From Bradyrhizobium sp. 132 (GTDB taxonomy: Bacteria > Pseudomonadota > Alphaproteobacteria > Rhizobiales > Xanthobacteraceae), in assembly GCF_023074185.1 (NCBI RefSeq), contig NZ_JADPKY010000043.1, forward strand, positions 62,001 to 126,000: DNA of 64,000 bases. The letters run 5' to 3'. Below the pieces are notes generated by a model, which was given only the letters and a program-made list of their open reading frames with translations, was not told the DNA's origin and ran no database searches. The translations under genes and the position numbers were made by a program. Positions 9,416 to 18,658 of this stretch are shown in pieces (position 1 is the stretch's first letter; each line of letters starts with the position of its first letter).

Positions 9416-10350
9416 TCCGCCTCATGCTAGCCGGCGCGCTGCTGTTCGGCTCGTTCGAGCTGGCGGCGGCGCAGACCACCTTGCGTGTCGGCGACCAGAA
9501 GGGCAACTCGCAGGCGGTCATGGAAGCCGCTGGCGTGCTGAAGGACGTTCCGTACAAGATCGAGTGGAAGGAGTTTCCGGCCGCCGCGCCACTGCTGGAA
9601 GCGCTGAGCGCTGGCGCGATCGAGACCGGTCTCGTTGGCGATGCACCCTTCACCTTCGCCGCCGCCTCCGGCGTGCCGGTGAAAGCGATTGCCGCGATCC
9701 GGCAGACGCGCGAGGGTCTCGCCATTCTCGTGCCCGAGAACTCGCCGATCAAGAGTTTCGCCGATCTGCGCGGCAAGAAGATCGCAACGGGCCGCGGCTC
9801 GATCGGCCATCAACTGATCCTGGCCGCGCTCGAGAAGAACGGCTGGAGTGCGGCCGACGTGCAGATTGCCTTCCTGGCGCCGTCGGACGCCAAGATCGCC
9901 TACACGCAAGGTTCCGTCGACGCGTGGTCGACCTGGGAGCCTTATGTCAGCCAGGAGGAGGTGCTGTTCAAGTCGCGCCGCGTCATCACCTCGGAGGGCC
10001 TGACACCGGGGCTGAGCTTTCAAGTGGCGCGGCCTGATGCCATCCGCGACAAGCGCGCGGAGCTGACCGACTTCATCCGGCGCCTCACCGCGGCGCGGGC
10101 GTGGTCGCTGAACAATGTCGAGAGCTATGCCGCGACCTGGGGCAGGCTGATGAACATCCCGACCGCCGTGCCGCAGAATTGGCTGTCACGCGCAAAGATC
10201 AGGATCGCGCCGATCGACGACGGCGTGGTCGCGGACGAGCAGAGCACGATCGATCTCTATTTTCGCTGGGGCCTGATCAAGCAGAAGCTGGATGCGACCG
10301 AGATCGTGGATCGCTCGTTCTCGGATGCGATCGCGAAGGCGGGCTTGTAG
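9412..10350 (+). CDS. SsuA-type ABC substrate-binding protein (third of the locus)
   Basis: A 312-residue binding protein, last gene of the operon. A short Sec signal (MIRLMLAGALLFGSFELAAAQ) leads into TTLRVGDQKGNSQAVMEAAG. The segments EFPAAAPLLEALSAGAIETG and GSVDAWSTWEPYVSQEEV match the binding protein at 2765-3745, so the two are paralogs. The ATG at 9412 overlaps the monooxygenase stop (AATGA), which fixes the start. With two other binding proteins and only one permease/ATPase pair nearby, it probably widens substrate range. Confidence 0.85.
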   Translation: MIRLMLAGALLFGSFELAAAQTTLRVGDQKGNSQAVMEAAGVLKDVPYKIEWKEFPAAAPLLEALSAGAIETGLVGDAPFTFAAASGVPVKAIAAIRQTREGLAILVPENSPIKSFADLRGKKIATGRGSIGHQLILAALEKNGWSAADVQIAFLAPSDAKIAYTQGSVDAWSTWEPYVSQEEVLFKSRRVITSEGLTPGLSFQVARPDAIRDKRAELTDFIRRLTAARAWSLNNVESYAATWGRLMNIPTAVPQNWLSRAKIRIAPIDDGVVADEQSTIDLYFRWGLIKQKLDATEIVDRSFSDAIAKAGL

Positions 10351-10361
10351 GAACAGCTCTC

Positions 10362-10494
10362 GTGTCCCGGACGCGGCGCAGCGTGCAACGCTGCTCCGCA
10401 GAGCCGGGACCCGTGTTGCACAGAAATGCTCGGCGATATGGGCCCCGGCTCAGCAGCGCACCGCTGAAGAAGCGCTGCGCTGCGTCCGGGGCAC
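10362..10494. repeat. GC-rich intergenic palindromic repeat element
   Basis: Two facing palindromic halves: one begins GTGTCCCGGACGCGGCGCAG and returns as CTCCGCAGAGCCGGGACCCG; the second begins GGGCCCCGGCTCAGCAGCGC and returns as GCGCTGCGTCCGGGGCAC. Outer ends are inverted copies of each other. Elements of this look occur at many intergenic sites in Bradyrhizobium genomes; only this copy is seen in the window. It could act as a transcript-stabilising or terminating structure after the sulfonate operon. Confidence 0.6.
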
Positions 10495-10683
10495 GAAACC
10501 CCACATGCCTCTCAAGTGTCCGTGAAGCGGAGAGAGCACCTCCTAATCCGATTGCCTTCTTCGAAACGTTCCTTCTGCATTCCTTGCTCTCGACAACACC
10601 CCCATTGCTATTTGCACCACCTCCCTTGCGCCACGCGCGGTCCCCTCAAAAATCATCCAGACGACCACATCGGGAGACCGGCC

Positions 10684-11529
10684 ATGGGCCTGCAAGAAAC
10701 AAAGATCGAATCGCTTCCCTTCGTCACCGCCGAACTCAACTATCTCGCGCCGGTTTCGGGCAAACCGCGCACCTACGCCTTCGATCCGCCGCCGGGCGAG
10801 CCCAAAAGTACGTCGTTGCCGGAGCCGCATCAGGTGCCGATCTTCGATGCGCGCCTGATCGCGCAAAATATCTCGCTCGATCGCGAAGGCTTTGCGCTGG
10901 TGCGGCATCCGACCCTGGTGAAAAATTTCAACAACGACGAAGAGGTGAGGGTGGTCTACTATCCCGCCGTCGAGGCCTTCCTGCGCGCAACGCTGAAAGC
11001 CGACCGCGTCGTCATCTTCGACCATACCGTGCGCAGGCGGGTCGAGGGCGCCGCGGACATTCGCGACGGCGGTCCGCGTCAGCCGGCAACGCGCGTCCAT
11101 GTCGACCAGACCGCAATCTCCGGCGCCAATCGCGTGCGCGAACATCTGCCCGACGAAGCCGAAGAGCTGCTGAAGGGACGCGTGCAAGTGATCAACCTCT
11201 GGCGGCCGATCCGCGGCCCCTTGCGCGATTCACCCTTGGCGATGGCCGACGGCATGACGGTTGCGCCCGACGATCTCGTCGCCTCCGATCTGATCTATCC
11301 CAACCGTCGCGGCGAGACTTATTCGGTGAAATACAATCCGAACCATCGCTGGTTCTATTTCCCCGAGATGACGGCCGAGGAAGCGCTGCTGCTCAAGTGC
11401 TACGATTCCGCAACCGATGGCCGCACGCGCTTCGGGCCTCACACGGCTTTCGCCGATCCGACCACGCCGGCGGATGCGGCGCCGCGCGAGAGCATCGAGG
11501 TCCGGACGCTCGTGTTCCACAAACGGTAA
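10684..11529 (+). CDS. CmcJ/NvfI-family putative oxidoreductase
   Basis: A 281-residue protein of the CmcJ/NvfI (GA4-desaturase-like) family. Landmarks: FDHTVRRR near residue 115, RVHVDQT near residue 140, NLWRPIRGPLRDSPLA near 180, and YNPNHRWFYFPEMTAEEALLLKCYDS near 220. Members in fungi and actinomycetes are annotated as 2-oxoglutarate/iron-dependent hydroxylases or methyltransferases of secondary metabolism; the bacterial role is unknown. The His-x-Asp in HVD fits an iron ligand pair (inference). The ATG at 10684 is preferred; upstream sequence in frame is low-complexity, non-family sequence. It stands alone between a repeat and an RlpA-like gene. Confidence 0.7.
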   Translation: MGLQETKIESLPFVTAELNYLAPVSGKPRTYAFDPPPGEPKSTSLPEPHQVPIFDARLIAQNISLDREGFALVRHPTLVKNFNNDEEVRVVYYPAVEAFLRATLKADRVVIFDHTVRRRVEGAADIRDGGPRQPATRVHVDQTAISGANRVREHLPDEAEELLKGRVQVINLWRPIRGPLRDSPLAMADGMTVAPDDLVASDLIYPNRRGETYSVKYNPNHRWFYFPEMTAEEALLLKCYDSATDGRTRFGPHTAFADPTTPADAAPRESIEVRTLVFHKR

Positions 11530-11633
11530 CAATGTGTGATGGCGCTGCCGGGCGTCGCCCGGCAGCGGCTCAGGAACCCACGGGAACCAACAAACGTTTG
11601 CTGCGCGGGCCAGGGCCAACCGGGAGCGGTGCC

Positions 11634-11945
11634 GTGCGAGCGCAGACCACGCTATTTTCTTGCCTTGCCACTTTTTCGCTTTCTGCTGTTTCCTTTGCCC
11701 ACGCCGAGAGCGGGCTTGCCTCCTATTACGGATACGGAAAAGCCGGGAAAGGCGAGCTGACCTGCGCGCACCGGACGCGGCCCTTCGGAAGCGTGCTGAG
11801 GGTGTCTTACGGGAGCCGCTCGATTCAGTGCCGCGTCAACGATCGCGGTCCGTTCATCCGCGGCCGTATTGTTGACCTCTCCGTTCCCGCCGCTCGTGCG
11901 CTCGGCATGATGAGCGCCGGCGTGGTGCGGGTCTCGGTGGAATAG
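11634..11945 (+). CDS. RlpA-like double-psi beta-barrel secreted protein
   Basis: A 103-residue protein starting at GTG 11634 with GGGAG upstream. The N-terminus (CLATFSLSAVSFAHA) is a Sec signal. The rest is one double-psi beta-barrel: GLASYYGYGKAGKGELTCAH, RPFGSVLRVSYGSRS and CRVNDRGPFIRGRIVDLS. RGPF-x-x-GR-x-x-DLS is the RlpA hallmark. RlpA in other bacteria cleaves peptidoglycan strands lacking stem peptides; this short form has no SPOR domain, so septal targeting is not expected. Periplasmic wall-related activity is inference. Confidence 0.78.
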   Translation: MRAQTTLFSCLATFSLSAVSFAHAESGLASYYGYGKAGKGELTCAHRTRPFGSVLRVSYGSRSIQCRVNDRGPFIRGRIVDLSVPAARALGMMSAGVVRVSVE

Positions 11946-11994
11946 GCCTGCCGGCGCGCTATAGTGCGGCCCAAAGCATGGGTAAGGGGGCGCT

Positions 11995-13164
11995 ATGGCA
12001 AAGATCAGGGTGGGACTCGTCGGCTGCGGCTTCGTGTCGGAGCTGCATATGTATGCGTTCCGGCGCGTCTACGGCGTGGATGTCGAGGTCGCGGCGGTCG
12101 CTGCGCGCGGCGACCGCGTCGTCGAATTCGCCGGCCGCCACCAGATCCCGCGGGTCTATCGCAGCTTCACCGAGCTGATCGCAGACCGCGAACTCGACAT
12201 CATCGACATCTGCACGCCGCCCAATCTGCATGCCGAAATGATCGTGGCCGCCGTGCAAGCCGGCAAGCACGTGATCTGTGAAAAACCCTTCGCCGGCTAT
12301 TTTGGCCGCGCGGGCGACGAGCAGCCGATCGGCAAGCATGTGCCGAAGGCGCTGATGTACGAGCGCGTGCTGGAGGAGATGGACGCGACACGGGCCGCGA
12401 TCGAGCGCACCGGAAAGCTCTTCATGTATGCCGAGGACTGGATCTACGCACCCGCGGTGACCAAGACCGCGGAGATCATCAGGGCGACGAAAGACAAAAT
12501 CCTGTTCATGAAGGGCGAGGAGAGTCATTCCGGCTCGCATGCGGCCCATGCCGCGCAATGGGCGATGACCGGCGGCGGCTCGTTGATCCGGATGGGCTGC
12601 CATCCGCTCTCCGCGGTGCTGTATCTCAAGCAGGTCGAAGCCAAGGCGCGCGGCGAGACTATCCGCGTCGCCAGCGTCACCGGCGATGTCGGCAATGTCA
12701 CGGCCATCCTCAAGCCGGAGGAGCGCACTTACATCAAGGCCAATCCGGTCGACGTCGAGGATTGGGGCACACTCACCGCCACCTTCTCGGACGGTACCAA
12801 GGCGACGGTGTTCTCCGGCGACATGATCATGGGCGGCGTGCGCAATCTGATCGAGACCTATACGTCAGGCGGCTCGCTGTTCGCCAACATCACGCCGAAC
12901 ACGCATCTGATGAGCTATCAGACCTCCGAAGAGAAGCTCGCCTCGGTCTACATCACCGAAAAAGTCGACCGCAAGACCGGCTGGCAATATGTCTGTCTCG
13001 AGGAGGAATGGACGCGCGGCTATCTCCAGGAAATTCAGGACTTCATGGAATGCGCCGCGAGCGGAAGGCCGCCGCTGTCGGATCTGGCGCTGGCGTATGA
13101 GACGATCAAGGTGAACTACGCGGGGTATTGGGCGGCGGAGGAGGGGCGAAGGGTGGTGTTGTAG
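11995..13164 (+). CDS. Gfo/Idh/MocA-family NAD(P)-dependent dehydrogenase
   Basis: A 389-residue oxidoreductase. The N-terminal Rossmann domain starts IRVGLVGCGFVSELH (GxGxxS-type dinucleotide site), with DIIDICTPPNLHAEM and the catalytic-region GKHVICEKPFAGYFG around residue 95. The EKP lysine is the usual catalytic residue. The C-terminal alpha/beta domain includes GGGSLIRMGCHPLSAVLYLK, supplying the family histidine. Length fits the family. The sugar or inositol-like substrate is unknown, and no transporter of sugars is adjacent. The transcript ends at the hairpin at 13,181. Confidence 0.85.
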   Translation: MAKIRVGLVGCGFVSELHMYAFRRVYGVDVEVAAVAARGDRVVEFAGRHQIPRVYRSFTELIADRELDIIDICTPPNLHAEMIVAAVQAGKHVICEKPFAGYFGRAGDEQPIGKHVPKALMYERVLEEMDATRAAIERTGKLFMYAEDWIYAPAVTKTAEIIRATKDKILFMKGEESHSGSHAAHAAQWAMTGGGSLIRMGCHPLSAVLYLKQVEAKARGETIRVASVTGDVGNVTAILKPEERTYIKANPVDVEDWGTLTATFSDGTKATVFSGDMIMGGVRNLIETYTSGGSLFANITPNTHLMSYQTSEEKLASVYITEKVDRKTGWQYVCLEEEWTRGYLQEIQDFMECAASGRPPLSDLALAYETIKVNYAGYWAAEEGRRVVL

Positions 13165-13180
13165 GGCGAGCGGCGAGCCA

Positions 13181-13203
13181 CCCTCTCCCACAAGGGAAGA
13201 GGG
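13181..13203. terminator. convergent-gene hairpin
   Basis: CCCTCTCCC, a 4-base ACAA loop, then GGGAAGAGGG. It lies between two convergent genes (stops at 13,164 and 13,229) and can serve both. Similar CCCTCTCCC-type hairpins are common intergenic repeats in rhizobia. No clear T-run follows. Confidence 0.5.
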
Positions 13204-13228
13204 ACGCACCGTCTGCGCGGCTTCAATC

Positions 13229-14539
13229 CTACGTCCCGTAAGTCGATCCCTTCGGCAGTGGAAACACCGGGTCTTGCGTCCTGATGTTCGTTGGCCACAC
13301 CACCGAGATGTGCTCGCCGGCGTTCTGCATCACGACCGGGGTCGAGCGTTCGTTCTGGCCGGAAAGCGGCGTGCCGGGCGGGAAGAATTTCACGCCGTAG
13401 CCCTGGATGGTGCCGCCGGCGGGGATGTCGACGTCGAGCGCGGCTTTGCGAATGGCATCCGGCTCGAAACTGCCGTACTTTTCCTTGGCGACCGGCAGCA
13501 CGTTGTTGAGCAGCACCCAGGTCTGGTTGAAACCCATCGAGCAGTGCGGCGGCACGTCGGTCGCGCCGGTCTTGGTCTGGTAGCGCGAGACCATGGTCTT
13601 GGTCAGATCGCCGATTCCAGGCGCAAGCTTCGCCGGATCGAGCAGCTGCGCCGGCACCGGATCGATGTTGCAGAAATTGTCGATGTCTGCGCCGAAAGTC
13701 GCGCGCAGCTTGTCGAGCTGGCTATAGCCGGCGCCCGCGCCGAACAGCATCTTGAAGCGCAGGCCGCTCTCGCGGGCCTGGCGCAGGAACAGGGTGATGT
13801 CGGGGTTGTAGCCGGCATGCGAAATCACGTCGGCCTTGGCGCGTTTGATTTTTGTGACCAGCACCGACAAATCCGGGGCCGAAGCCGAATAACCCTCTTT
13901 CAGCACGATCTGAAGTCCGGCTTCTTTCGCATAGGCCTCGTCTGCGGCGGCGACGCCAACACCGTAAGGGCCGTCCTCGTGGATCAACGCGATCTTGACG
14001 TCCTTTGGCTCCATGCCGAGCTTGGCCTTGGCGTGCTCGCTCATAAAGCCGGCAAAGGCCTGTCCATATTGGTCGGAATGGATCTGCGCGCGAAAGACAT
14101 ATTGCAGGTTCTTGTCCTTGAACACGGCGGTCGACACCGCGGTCGTGATCCAGAGGATCTTCTTCTGCTGCTCGACCTTTGCCGCCATCGGCACCGCATG
14201 CGCGCTGGAATAGACGCCGTTGATGATGTCGATCTTTTCCTGGCTGATCAGCCGCTCGGCCTCGTTGATCGCGACATCGGCCTTGCTCTGCGAGTCTGCC
14301 GCGACCGGCACGATCTTGGTCTTGCCGCCGATGCCGCCTTTTTCGTTGACGAGGTCGATGGCGATCTGTGCGCCGACCGAGGAGGCGACCGAGCCGCCGG
14401 CGGCGAACGGGCCGGTGAGGTCGTAGATCAGGCCGATGCGCAAATTCTCGGCTTGCGCCTGGGCCCTTGTCCAATCGAGGCTGAGTGCGGCGGCAGCAGC
14501 CGCCGAGCTCTTCAGCAGCTGCCTGCGTGAAGTCGGCAT
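13229..14539 (-). CDS. LivK-type ABC substrate-binding protein with TAT-type signal
   Basis: A 436-residue type I periplasmic binding protein. The N-terminus SRRQLLKSSAAAAAALSL is a twin-arginine signal; the mature part starts LRIGLIYDLTGPFAAGG and has AIDLVNEKGGIGGKTKIVPV and AERLISQEKIDIINGVYSS, as in leucine/amide/aromatic-acid binding proteins. The ATG at 14,539 has GGGAGG 6 bases upstream; the in-frame TTG 15 bases earlier lacks this. No permease or ATPase gene is adjacent, so it is an orphan or works with a distant Liv system. Ligand unknown. Confidence 0.83.
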   Translation of the reverse strand: MPTSRRQLLKSSAAAAAALSLDWTRAQAQAENLRIGLIYDLTGPFAAGGSVASSVGAQIAIDLVNEKGGIGGKTKIVPVAADSQSKADVAINEAERLISQEKIDIINGVYSSAHAVPMAAKVEQQKKILWITTAVSTAVFKDKNLQYVFRAQIHSDQYGQAFAGFMSEHAKAKLGMEPKDVKIALIHEDGPYGVGVAAADEAYAKEAGLQIVLKEGYSASAPDLSVLVTKIKRAKADVISHAGYNPDITLFLRQARESGLRFKMLFGAGAGYSQLDKLRATFGADIDNFCNIDPVPAQLLDPAKLAPGIGDLTKTMVSRYQTKTGATDVPPHCSMGFNQTWVLLNNVLPVAKEKYGSFEPDAIRKAALDVDIPAGGTIQGYGVKFFPPGTPLSGQNERSTPVVMQNAGEHISVVWPTNIRTQDPVFPLPKGSTYGT

Positions 14540-14695
14540 CCTATCCTCCCTCAAAAACCGTCCGATGACTGGTCTTGCTTATCTTTTTACGAAGTATGGG
14601 GAGCGGGACGGCGGAAAGTCAACATGGCGAAAGTCGGGGTTCCTCCTCCGCGGCGCAGAACGCAATTGCGAAATGAGTGGCGATGAGATCGTGCG

Positions 14696-17230
14696 CTACT
14701 GTTTCAAGCGACGGGCAAGGTAATTTGCGGTCTTCCCGCCGGCTTCGGCGATCTGATGCGGTGTCCCCGATGCCACGATACGGCCGCCCTCGTCACCGGC
14801 GCCGGGGCCGAGGTCGATGATCCAGTCGCAGTGAGAGACGACATCCATGTCATGCTCGACCACGATCACGCTGTTGCCGGCCTCCACGATCCGCTCGAGC
14901 TGGGCGATCAGCCGCTCGACATCCTGCGGATGAAGACCGGTGGTCGGCTCGTCGAGGACGTAGAGCGTGTGACCGCGTTGCGGCCGCATGAGCTCGGTCG
15001 CGAGCTTGATGCGCTGGGCTTCGCCGCCGGACAATTCGGTGGCGGACTGGCCAAGGCGGATATAGCCGAGGCCAACCTCGCGGACGACCGATAGCGAGCG
15101 GTTCAGTGTTGGATCTGCGCGGAAGAATTCGAAGGCATCGTCGACGCGCATCGCCAGCACGTCCGCGATGGATTTTCCGCGGATCTTCACCTCGAGCGTC
15201 TTGTCGTTGTAGCGCGCGCCCTTGCAGGTCGGGCAGGGCGCATAGACGCTGGGCAGGAACAGAAGCTCGACGCAGACAAATCCTTCGCCCTCGCAGGTGC
15301 TGCATCGGCCTTTCGCGACATTGAAGGAGAAGCGTCCGGCATCGTAGCGGCGGGATTTTGCCTGCGGCGTCGCGGCGAACAGCTTGCGCACATGTTCGAA
15401 CAGGCCGGTATAGGTCGCTAGGTTGGATCGCGGCGTGCGGCCGATCGGCTTCTGATCCACCACGACGAGGCGATTGATCTGGTCGAGGCCGCCAACAATC
15501 TTGCCGCCCAATGTCTCGACCGTAGGTGCCAGGCTGTCGTCGTCCGCTTCCGCGGCACGTGTATGGCCGAGATGCTCCGCTACGGCATCGACCAGAAACT
15601 GGCTGATCAGGCTCGATTTGCCGGAGCCCGACACGCCGGTCACGCTGGCGATAACGCCCAGTGGGATATCGACGTCGAGGCCGCGAAGATTGTTGCGGGT
15701 CACACCCCGGACTTTCAGATGCCCCTTCGGCGCGCGACGGACCGTCGGCAGCGGTTGTCGTGGATGCGTGAGATAAGGAGCGGTTCGCGATTGCTCGATT
15801 TGGCCAAGCCCACCGGGCGGCCCGCTATAGAGGATGTTCCCGCCGCCTTCGCCGGCGTCAGGGCCGACATCCACCAGCCAGTCGGCATGCCGGATCACCT
15901 CGATCTCGTGCTCGACCACGAAGATTGAATTGCCCGCGTGCTTCAGCCGGTCCAGCGCCCGTAGCAGCGCCTCGGTGTCGGCGGGATGCAAGCCTGCGGA
16001 GGGTTCGTCGAGCACGTAGACGACGCCGAACAGGTTGGAGCGGACCTGCGTCGCAAGTCGCAGCCGCTGCAACTCGCCCGGCGACAGCGTCGGCGTGCTG
16101 CGCTCGCAAGCGAGATAGCCGAGGCCGAGGTCGAGCAGGACGGCTAGTCGCGCCGACAGATCCTCGCTGATGCGCCTGGCGACGATGGTCTTCTCCGATG
16201 CCTCTTCCGTCGATGCCCTTGCGAACGGCTTTATCACCTCCTGCAGCTGCTTGAGCGGCAGATGCGACATCTCGGCGATATTGAGGCCGGCGAATTTGAC
16301 CTTCAGCGCCTCGGGCTTCAATCGCGTGCCGTGGCAGGTCGGGCAGTCCTGGGTGATCATGAATTGCGCGACGCGGCGCTTCATCATCGCACTCTCCGAC
16401 TTGGCATAGGTCTGCATCACGTAGCGCTTTGCGCCGGTGAAAGTGCCCTGATAGCTCGGCTCCTCCTTGCGGCGAAGGGCTCGTTTGACCTCGGCCGCAG
16501 TGTAACCGGCATAGACCGGAACGGTCGGCTGCTCCTCCGTGAACAGGATCCAGTCGCGGTTCTTTTTGGGCAGCTCACGCCAGGGCTTGTCCACGTCGTA
16601 ACCGAGCGTCGTCAGGATGTCCCGGAGGTTCTGCCCCTGCCAGGCACTCGGCCAGGCCGCGACGGCGCGCTCGCGGATGGTCCTGGTGTCGTCGGGCACC
16701 ATGGATTTTTCGGTGACGTCGAGCATCCTGCCGATACCGTGACAGGTCGGGCAGGCTCCTTCCGGCGTGTTCGGCGAGAACGATTCCGCATAGAGCATCG
16801 GTTGTCCGCGCGGGTAATCGCCGGCACGGGAGTAGAGCATCCTGAGCAGGTTCGAGATGGTGGTCACGCTGCCGACAGACGACCTCGTCGTCGGCGCGCC
16901 GCGCTGCTGCTGGAGCGCTACGGCGGGCGGCAGGCCTTCGATGTCGTCAACCTCTGGGATTTGCATCTGGTGGAACAGCCGCCGCGCGTAAGGCGACACC
17001 GATTCCAGATATCGACGCTGCGCCTCGGCATAGATCGTTCCAAAGGCGAGCGAGGATTTCCCTGATCCCGACACGCCCGTGAACACGACGAGGGCGTTGC
17101 GGGGAATGCGAACGTCGACGTTCCTGAGGTTGTGCTCACGCGCGCCTCGCACACGAACGAAGCCGTCGTCCTGCATCAGTCTATCGGGTTGTCTTGGTCG
17201 GTCGTCCATCTGGCTGTTCCAGCCGCGCAT
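14696..17230 (-). CDS. UvrA-like excinuclease subunit A paralog (UvrA2 type)
   Basis: An 844-residue protein with two ABC ATPase modules. Module 1: Walker [10 protein letters not shown] near residue 53, zinc-finger CPTCHGIG near 160 and CPTCHGTR near 295, signature [12 protein letters not shown] near 385. Module 2: GVSGSGKSS near 535, [29 protein letters not shown] and [10 protein letters not shown]. It is about 100 residues shorter than housekeeping UvrA (about 940-990), consistent with a missing UvrB-binding insertion, a trait of UvrA2/drug-resistance-type paralogs. Possible starts are 17,230, 17,209 and 17,176; none has a convincing ribosome site. DNA-damage or DNA-ligand tolerance is inferred. 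Confidence 0.85.
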   Translation of the reverse strand: MRGWNSQMDDRPRQPDRLMQDDGFVRVRGAREHNLRNVDVRIPRNALVVFTGVSGSGKSSLAFGTIYAEAQRRYLESVSPYARRLFHQMQIPEVDDIEGLPPAVALQQQRGAPTTRSSVGSVTTISNLLRMLYSRAGDYPRGQPMLYAESFSPNTPEGACPTCHGIGRMLDVTEKSMVPDDTRTIRERAVAAWPSAWQGQNLRDILTTLGYDVDKPWRELPKKNRDWILFTEEQPTVPVYAGYTAAEVKRALRRKEEPSYQGTFTGAKRYVMQTYAKSESAMMKRRVAQFMITQDCPTCHGTRLKPEALKVKFAGLNIAEMSHLPLKQLQEVIKPFARASTEEASEKTIVARRISEDLSARLAVLLDLGLGYLACERSTPTLSPGELQRLRLATQVRSNLFGVVYVLDEPSAGLHPADTEALLRALDRLKHAGNSIFVVEHEIEVIRHADWLVDVGPDAGEGGGNILYSGPPGGLGQIEQSRTAPYLTHPRQPLPTVRRAPKGHLKVRGVTRNNLRGLDVDIPLGVIASVTGVSGSGKSSLISQFLVDAVAEHLGHTRAAEADDDSLAPTVETLGGKIVGGLDQINRLVVVDQKPIGRTPRSNLATYTGLFEHVRKLFAATPQAKSRRYDAGRFSFNVAKGRCSTCEGEGFVCVELLFLPSVYAPCPTCKGARYNDKTLEVKIRGKSIADVLAMRVDDAFEFFRADPTLNRSLSVVREVGLGYIRLGQSATELSGGEAQRIKLATELMRPQRGHTLYVLDEPTTGLHPQDVERLIAQLERIVEAGNSVIVVEHDMDVVSHCDWIIDLGPGAGDEGGRIVASGTPHQIAEAGGKTANYLARRLKQ

Positions 17231-17301
17231 AGGAGGTTAACGGCAAGATCGCAGGATGGGTCCTCCGATGCCAGCGCACCAGCTGCGTTCTGCACAAAGC
17301 G

Positions 17302-17332
17302 AAGGCCCGTCGCAGTTGAAGCGACGGGCCTT
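17302..17332 (-). terminator. intrinsic-terminator-like hairpin after the Liv-type binding-protein gene
   Basis: A perfect 12-bp stem, AAGGCCCGTCGC, 7-base loop, GCGACGGGCCTT, 50 bases downstream of the binding-protein stop on the minus strand. The following minus-strand sequence is only moderately T-rich, so termination strength is uncertain. Confidence 0.6.
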
Positions 17333-17382
17333 GCAAGGGTGATGGGGCGCTCGGTACCGAGCCCGGCGCCCAGCCCGAAGTG

Positions 17383-18621
17383 CTACTGCGACAGCTTCAC
17401 GAAGCTCGGAAACTTCAGCTTGCCCTCCGCGATCTTCTCGGGCCAGACCACGATCTGCTTGCTGTCCTGCCACTGGAAGACCAGACCGGATACGGTCGTG
17501 GGACCGGACTTGATGCCGTGGGTGAACTCGTCGTCCTTGCCGTAGAACTGGATGCGGCCGATCGTGCCCTCGTAGTCGGTCTTTTCGAGCTCGGTGACCA
17601 TCTTGTCGGGATCGGTCGAGCCCGCGCGCTTGATCGCCTCCGTGATGAAGTAGACCTCGTCATAGGCGGTGTAGCCGGTATAGGCCGGCGGCGAGCCGAA
17701 CTTGGCCTGGAACGCCGCCGCGAACGGCTTTGTCTTGGAGGTCACGGCGACGTCGGGCGTGGCGACCGCCAGCGACGGCACTCCGTCGGCGGCACCATTG
17801 GTGTCCTTCCAGAAAGTCGGGCTCAGCGCCTGCGCGCTGATGCCGAACATCGGGATCGGCACTTGCTGGTTCTTCCACTGCACCGTCGGCTGCACGCCGA
17901 CATGAGAGATGCCGGTGACGATCACGTCCGGCTTCTTGCCCTCGATGTTGTTGAAGATCGGGGTGAAGTCGGTGGTGTCGGGCGAGAACCGCACATGCTC
18001 GACGACCTTCAGGCCTGCTTTCGGAAGGCAGGCCTCGTAGCCAACGTCGAGCGGCTTGGTCCAGGCCGCGTCCTCGCTCATGATAGCGGCCGTCTTGAAC
18101 TTGAGCTTGTCCACGAGCAAGTCCTTGGCAGCGTCGCAGACGAGCTGGGCTTGCGCCGCCGAGGTCAGATAGCCGTGGAAGGTGTACTTGTTCTTCTCGT
18201 AGTCGTTGTGGATCGCCTTGGTGATCTCGTTCGAGGCCGCGCCGGGCGTGATCAGCGGCATCTTCAGCCGCGCCGCCCAGGGCTCGAGCGCCAGCACGAC
18301 TTCGCTGATATAGCTCGCGATCACGGCCGACACCTTGTCCTCGCTCACGGCACGCTGGAAGGCGCGCACCGAGTCCGCCGAGGAGCTCTTGTTGTCGTAG
18401 GTCACGATCTCGATTTTGCGGCCGAGGATGCCGCCTTTGGCGTTGATCTCGTCGGCGGCGATCTGCGCGCCGCCGGGCGTCGCGGCGCCCGCGATCGACT
18501 GCACTTCGGCGATGACGCCGATCTTGATCGGATCATTCGACTGCGCGTAGGCGGGGGCGGCGAGGCACAGCGCCAGCGCAGAGGTGAGGAGGCTGCTGCC
18601 GAGAATCGTAGATAGTCGCAT
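17383..18621 (-). CDS. LivK-type ABC substrate-binding protein (copy A)
   Basis: A 412-residue periplasmic binding protein. The Sec signal ends near APAYAQS, followed by DPIKIGVIAEVQSIAGA. Family core: AADEINAKGGILGRKIEIV, SADSVRAFQRAVSEDKV, SEDAAWTKPLDVGYEACLP. It is a close paralog of the protein at 22,035-23,279 (long identical runs such as GISHVGVQPTVQWKNQQV). The ATG at 18,621 is preferred because it precedes the signal peptide and has AAGGGAAA upstream. It is the last gene of a five-gene transport cluster on this strand. Branched-chain amino acids, amides or other small polar ligands are possible. Confidence 0.87.
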   Translation of the reverse strand: MRLSTILGSSLLTSALALCLAAPAYAQSNDPIKIGVIAEVQSIAGAATPGGAQIAADEINAKGGILGRKIEIVTYDNKSSSADSVRAFQRAVSEDKVSAVIASYISEVVLALEPWAARLKMPLITPGAASNEITKAIHNDYEKNKYTFHGYLTSAAQAQLVCDAAKDLLVDKLKFKTAAIMSEDAAWTKPLDVGYEACLPKAGLKVVEHVRFSPDTTDFTPIFNNIEGKKPDVIVTGISHVGVQPTVQWKNQQVPIPMFGISAQALSPTFWKDTNGAADGVPSLAVATPDVAVTSKTKPFAAAFQAKFGSPPAYTGYTAYDEVYFITEAIKRAGSTDPDKMVTELEKTDYEGTIGRIQFYGKDDEFTHGIKSGPTTVSGLVFQWQDSKQIVVWPEKIAEGKLKFPSFVKLSQ

Positions 18622-18658
18622 GGTCGTTTCCCTTCTTGTTTTGTTGTTGGGCTGTGAA

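Noticed and set aside
10101-11633. Long plus-strand frame running through the CmcJ-like gene into the RlpA-like gene
   Set aside because: It is the shadow frame of two real genes; only its last 103 codons (from GTG 11,634) encode a recognisable signal peptide and barrel.
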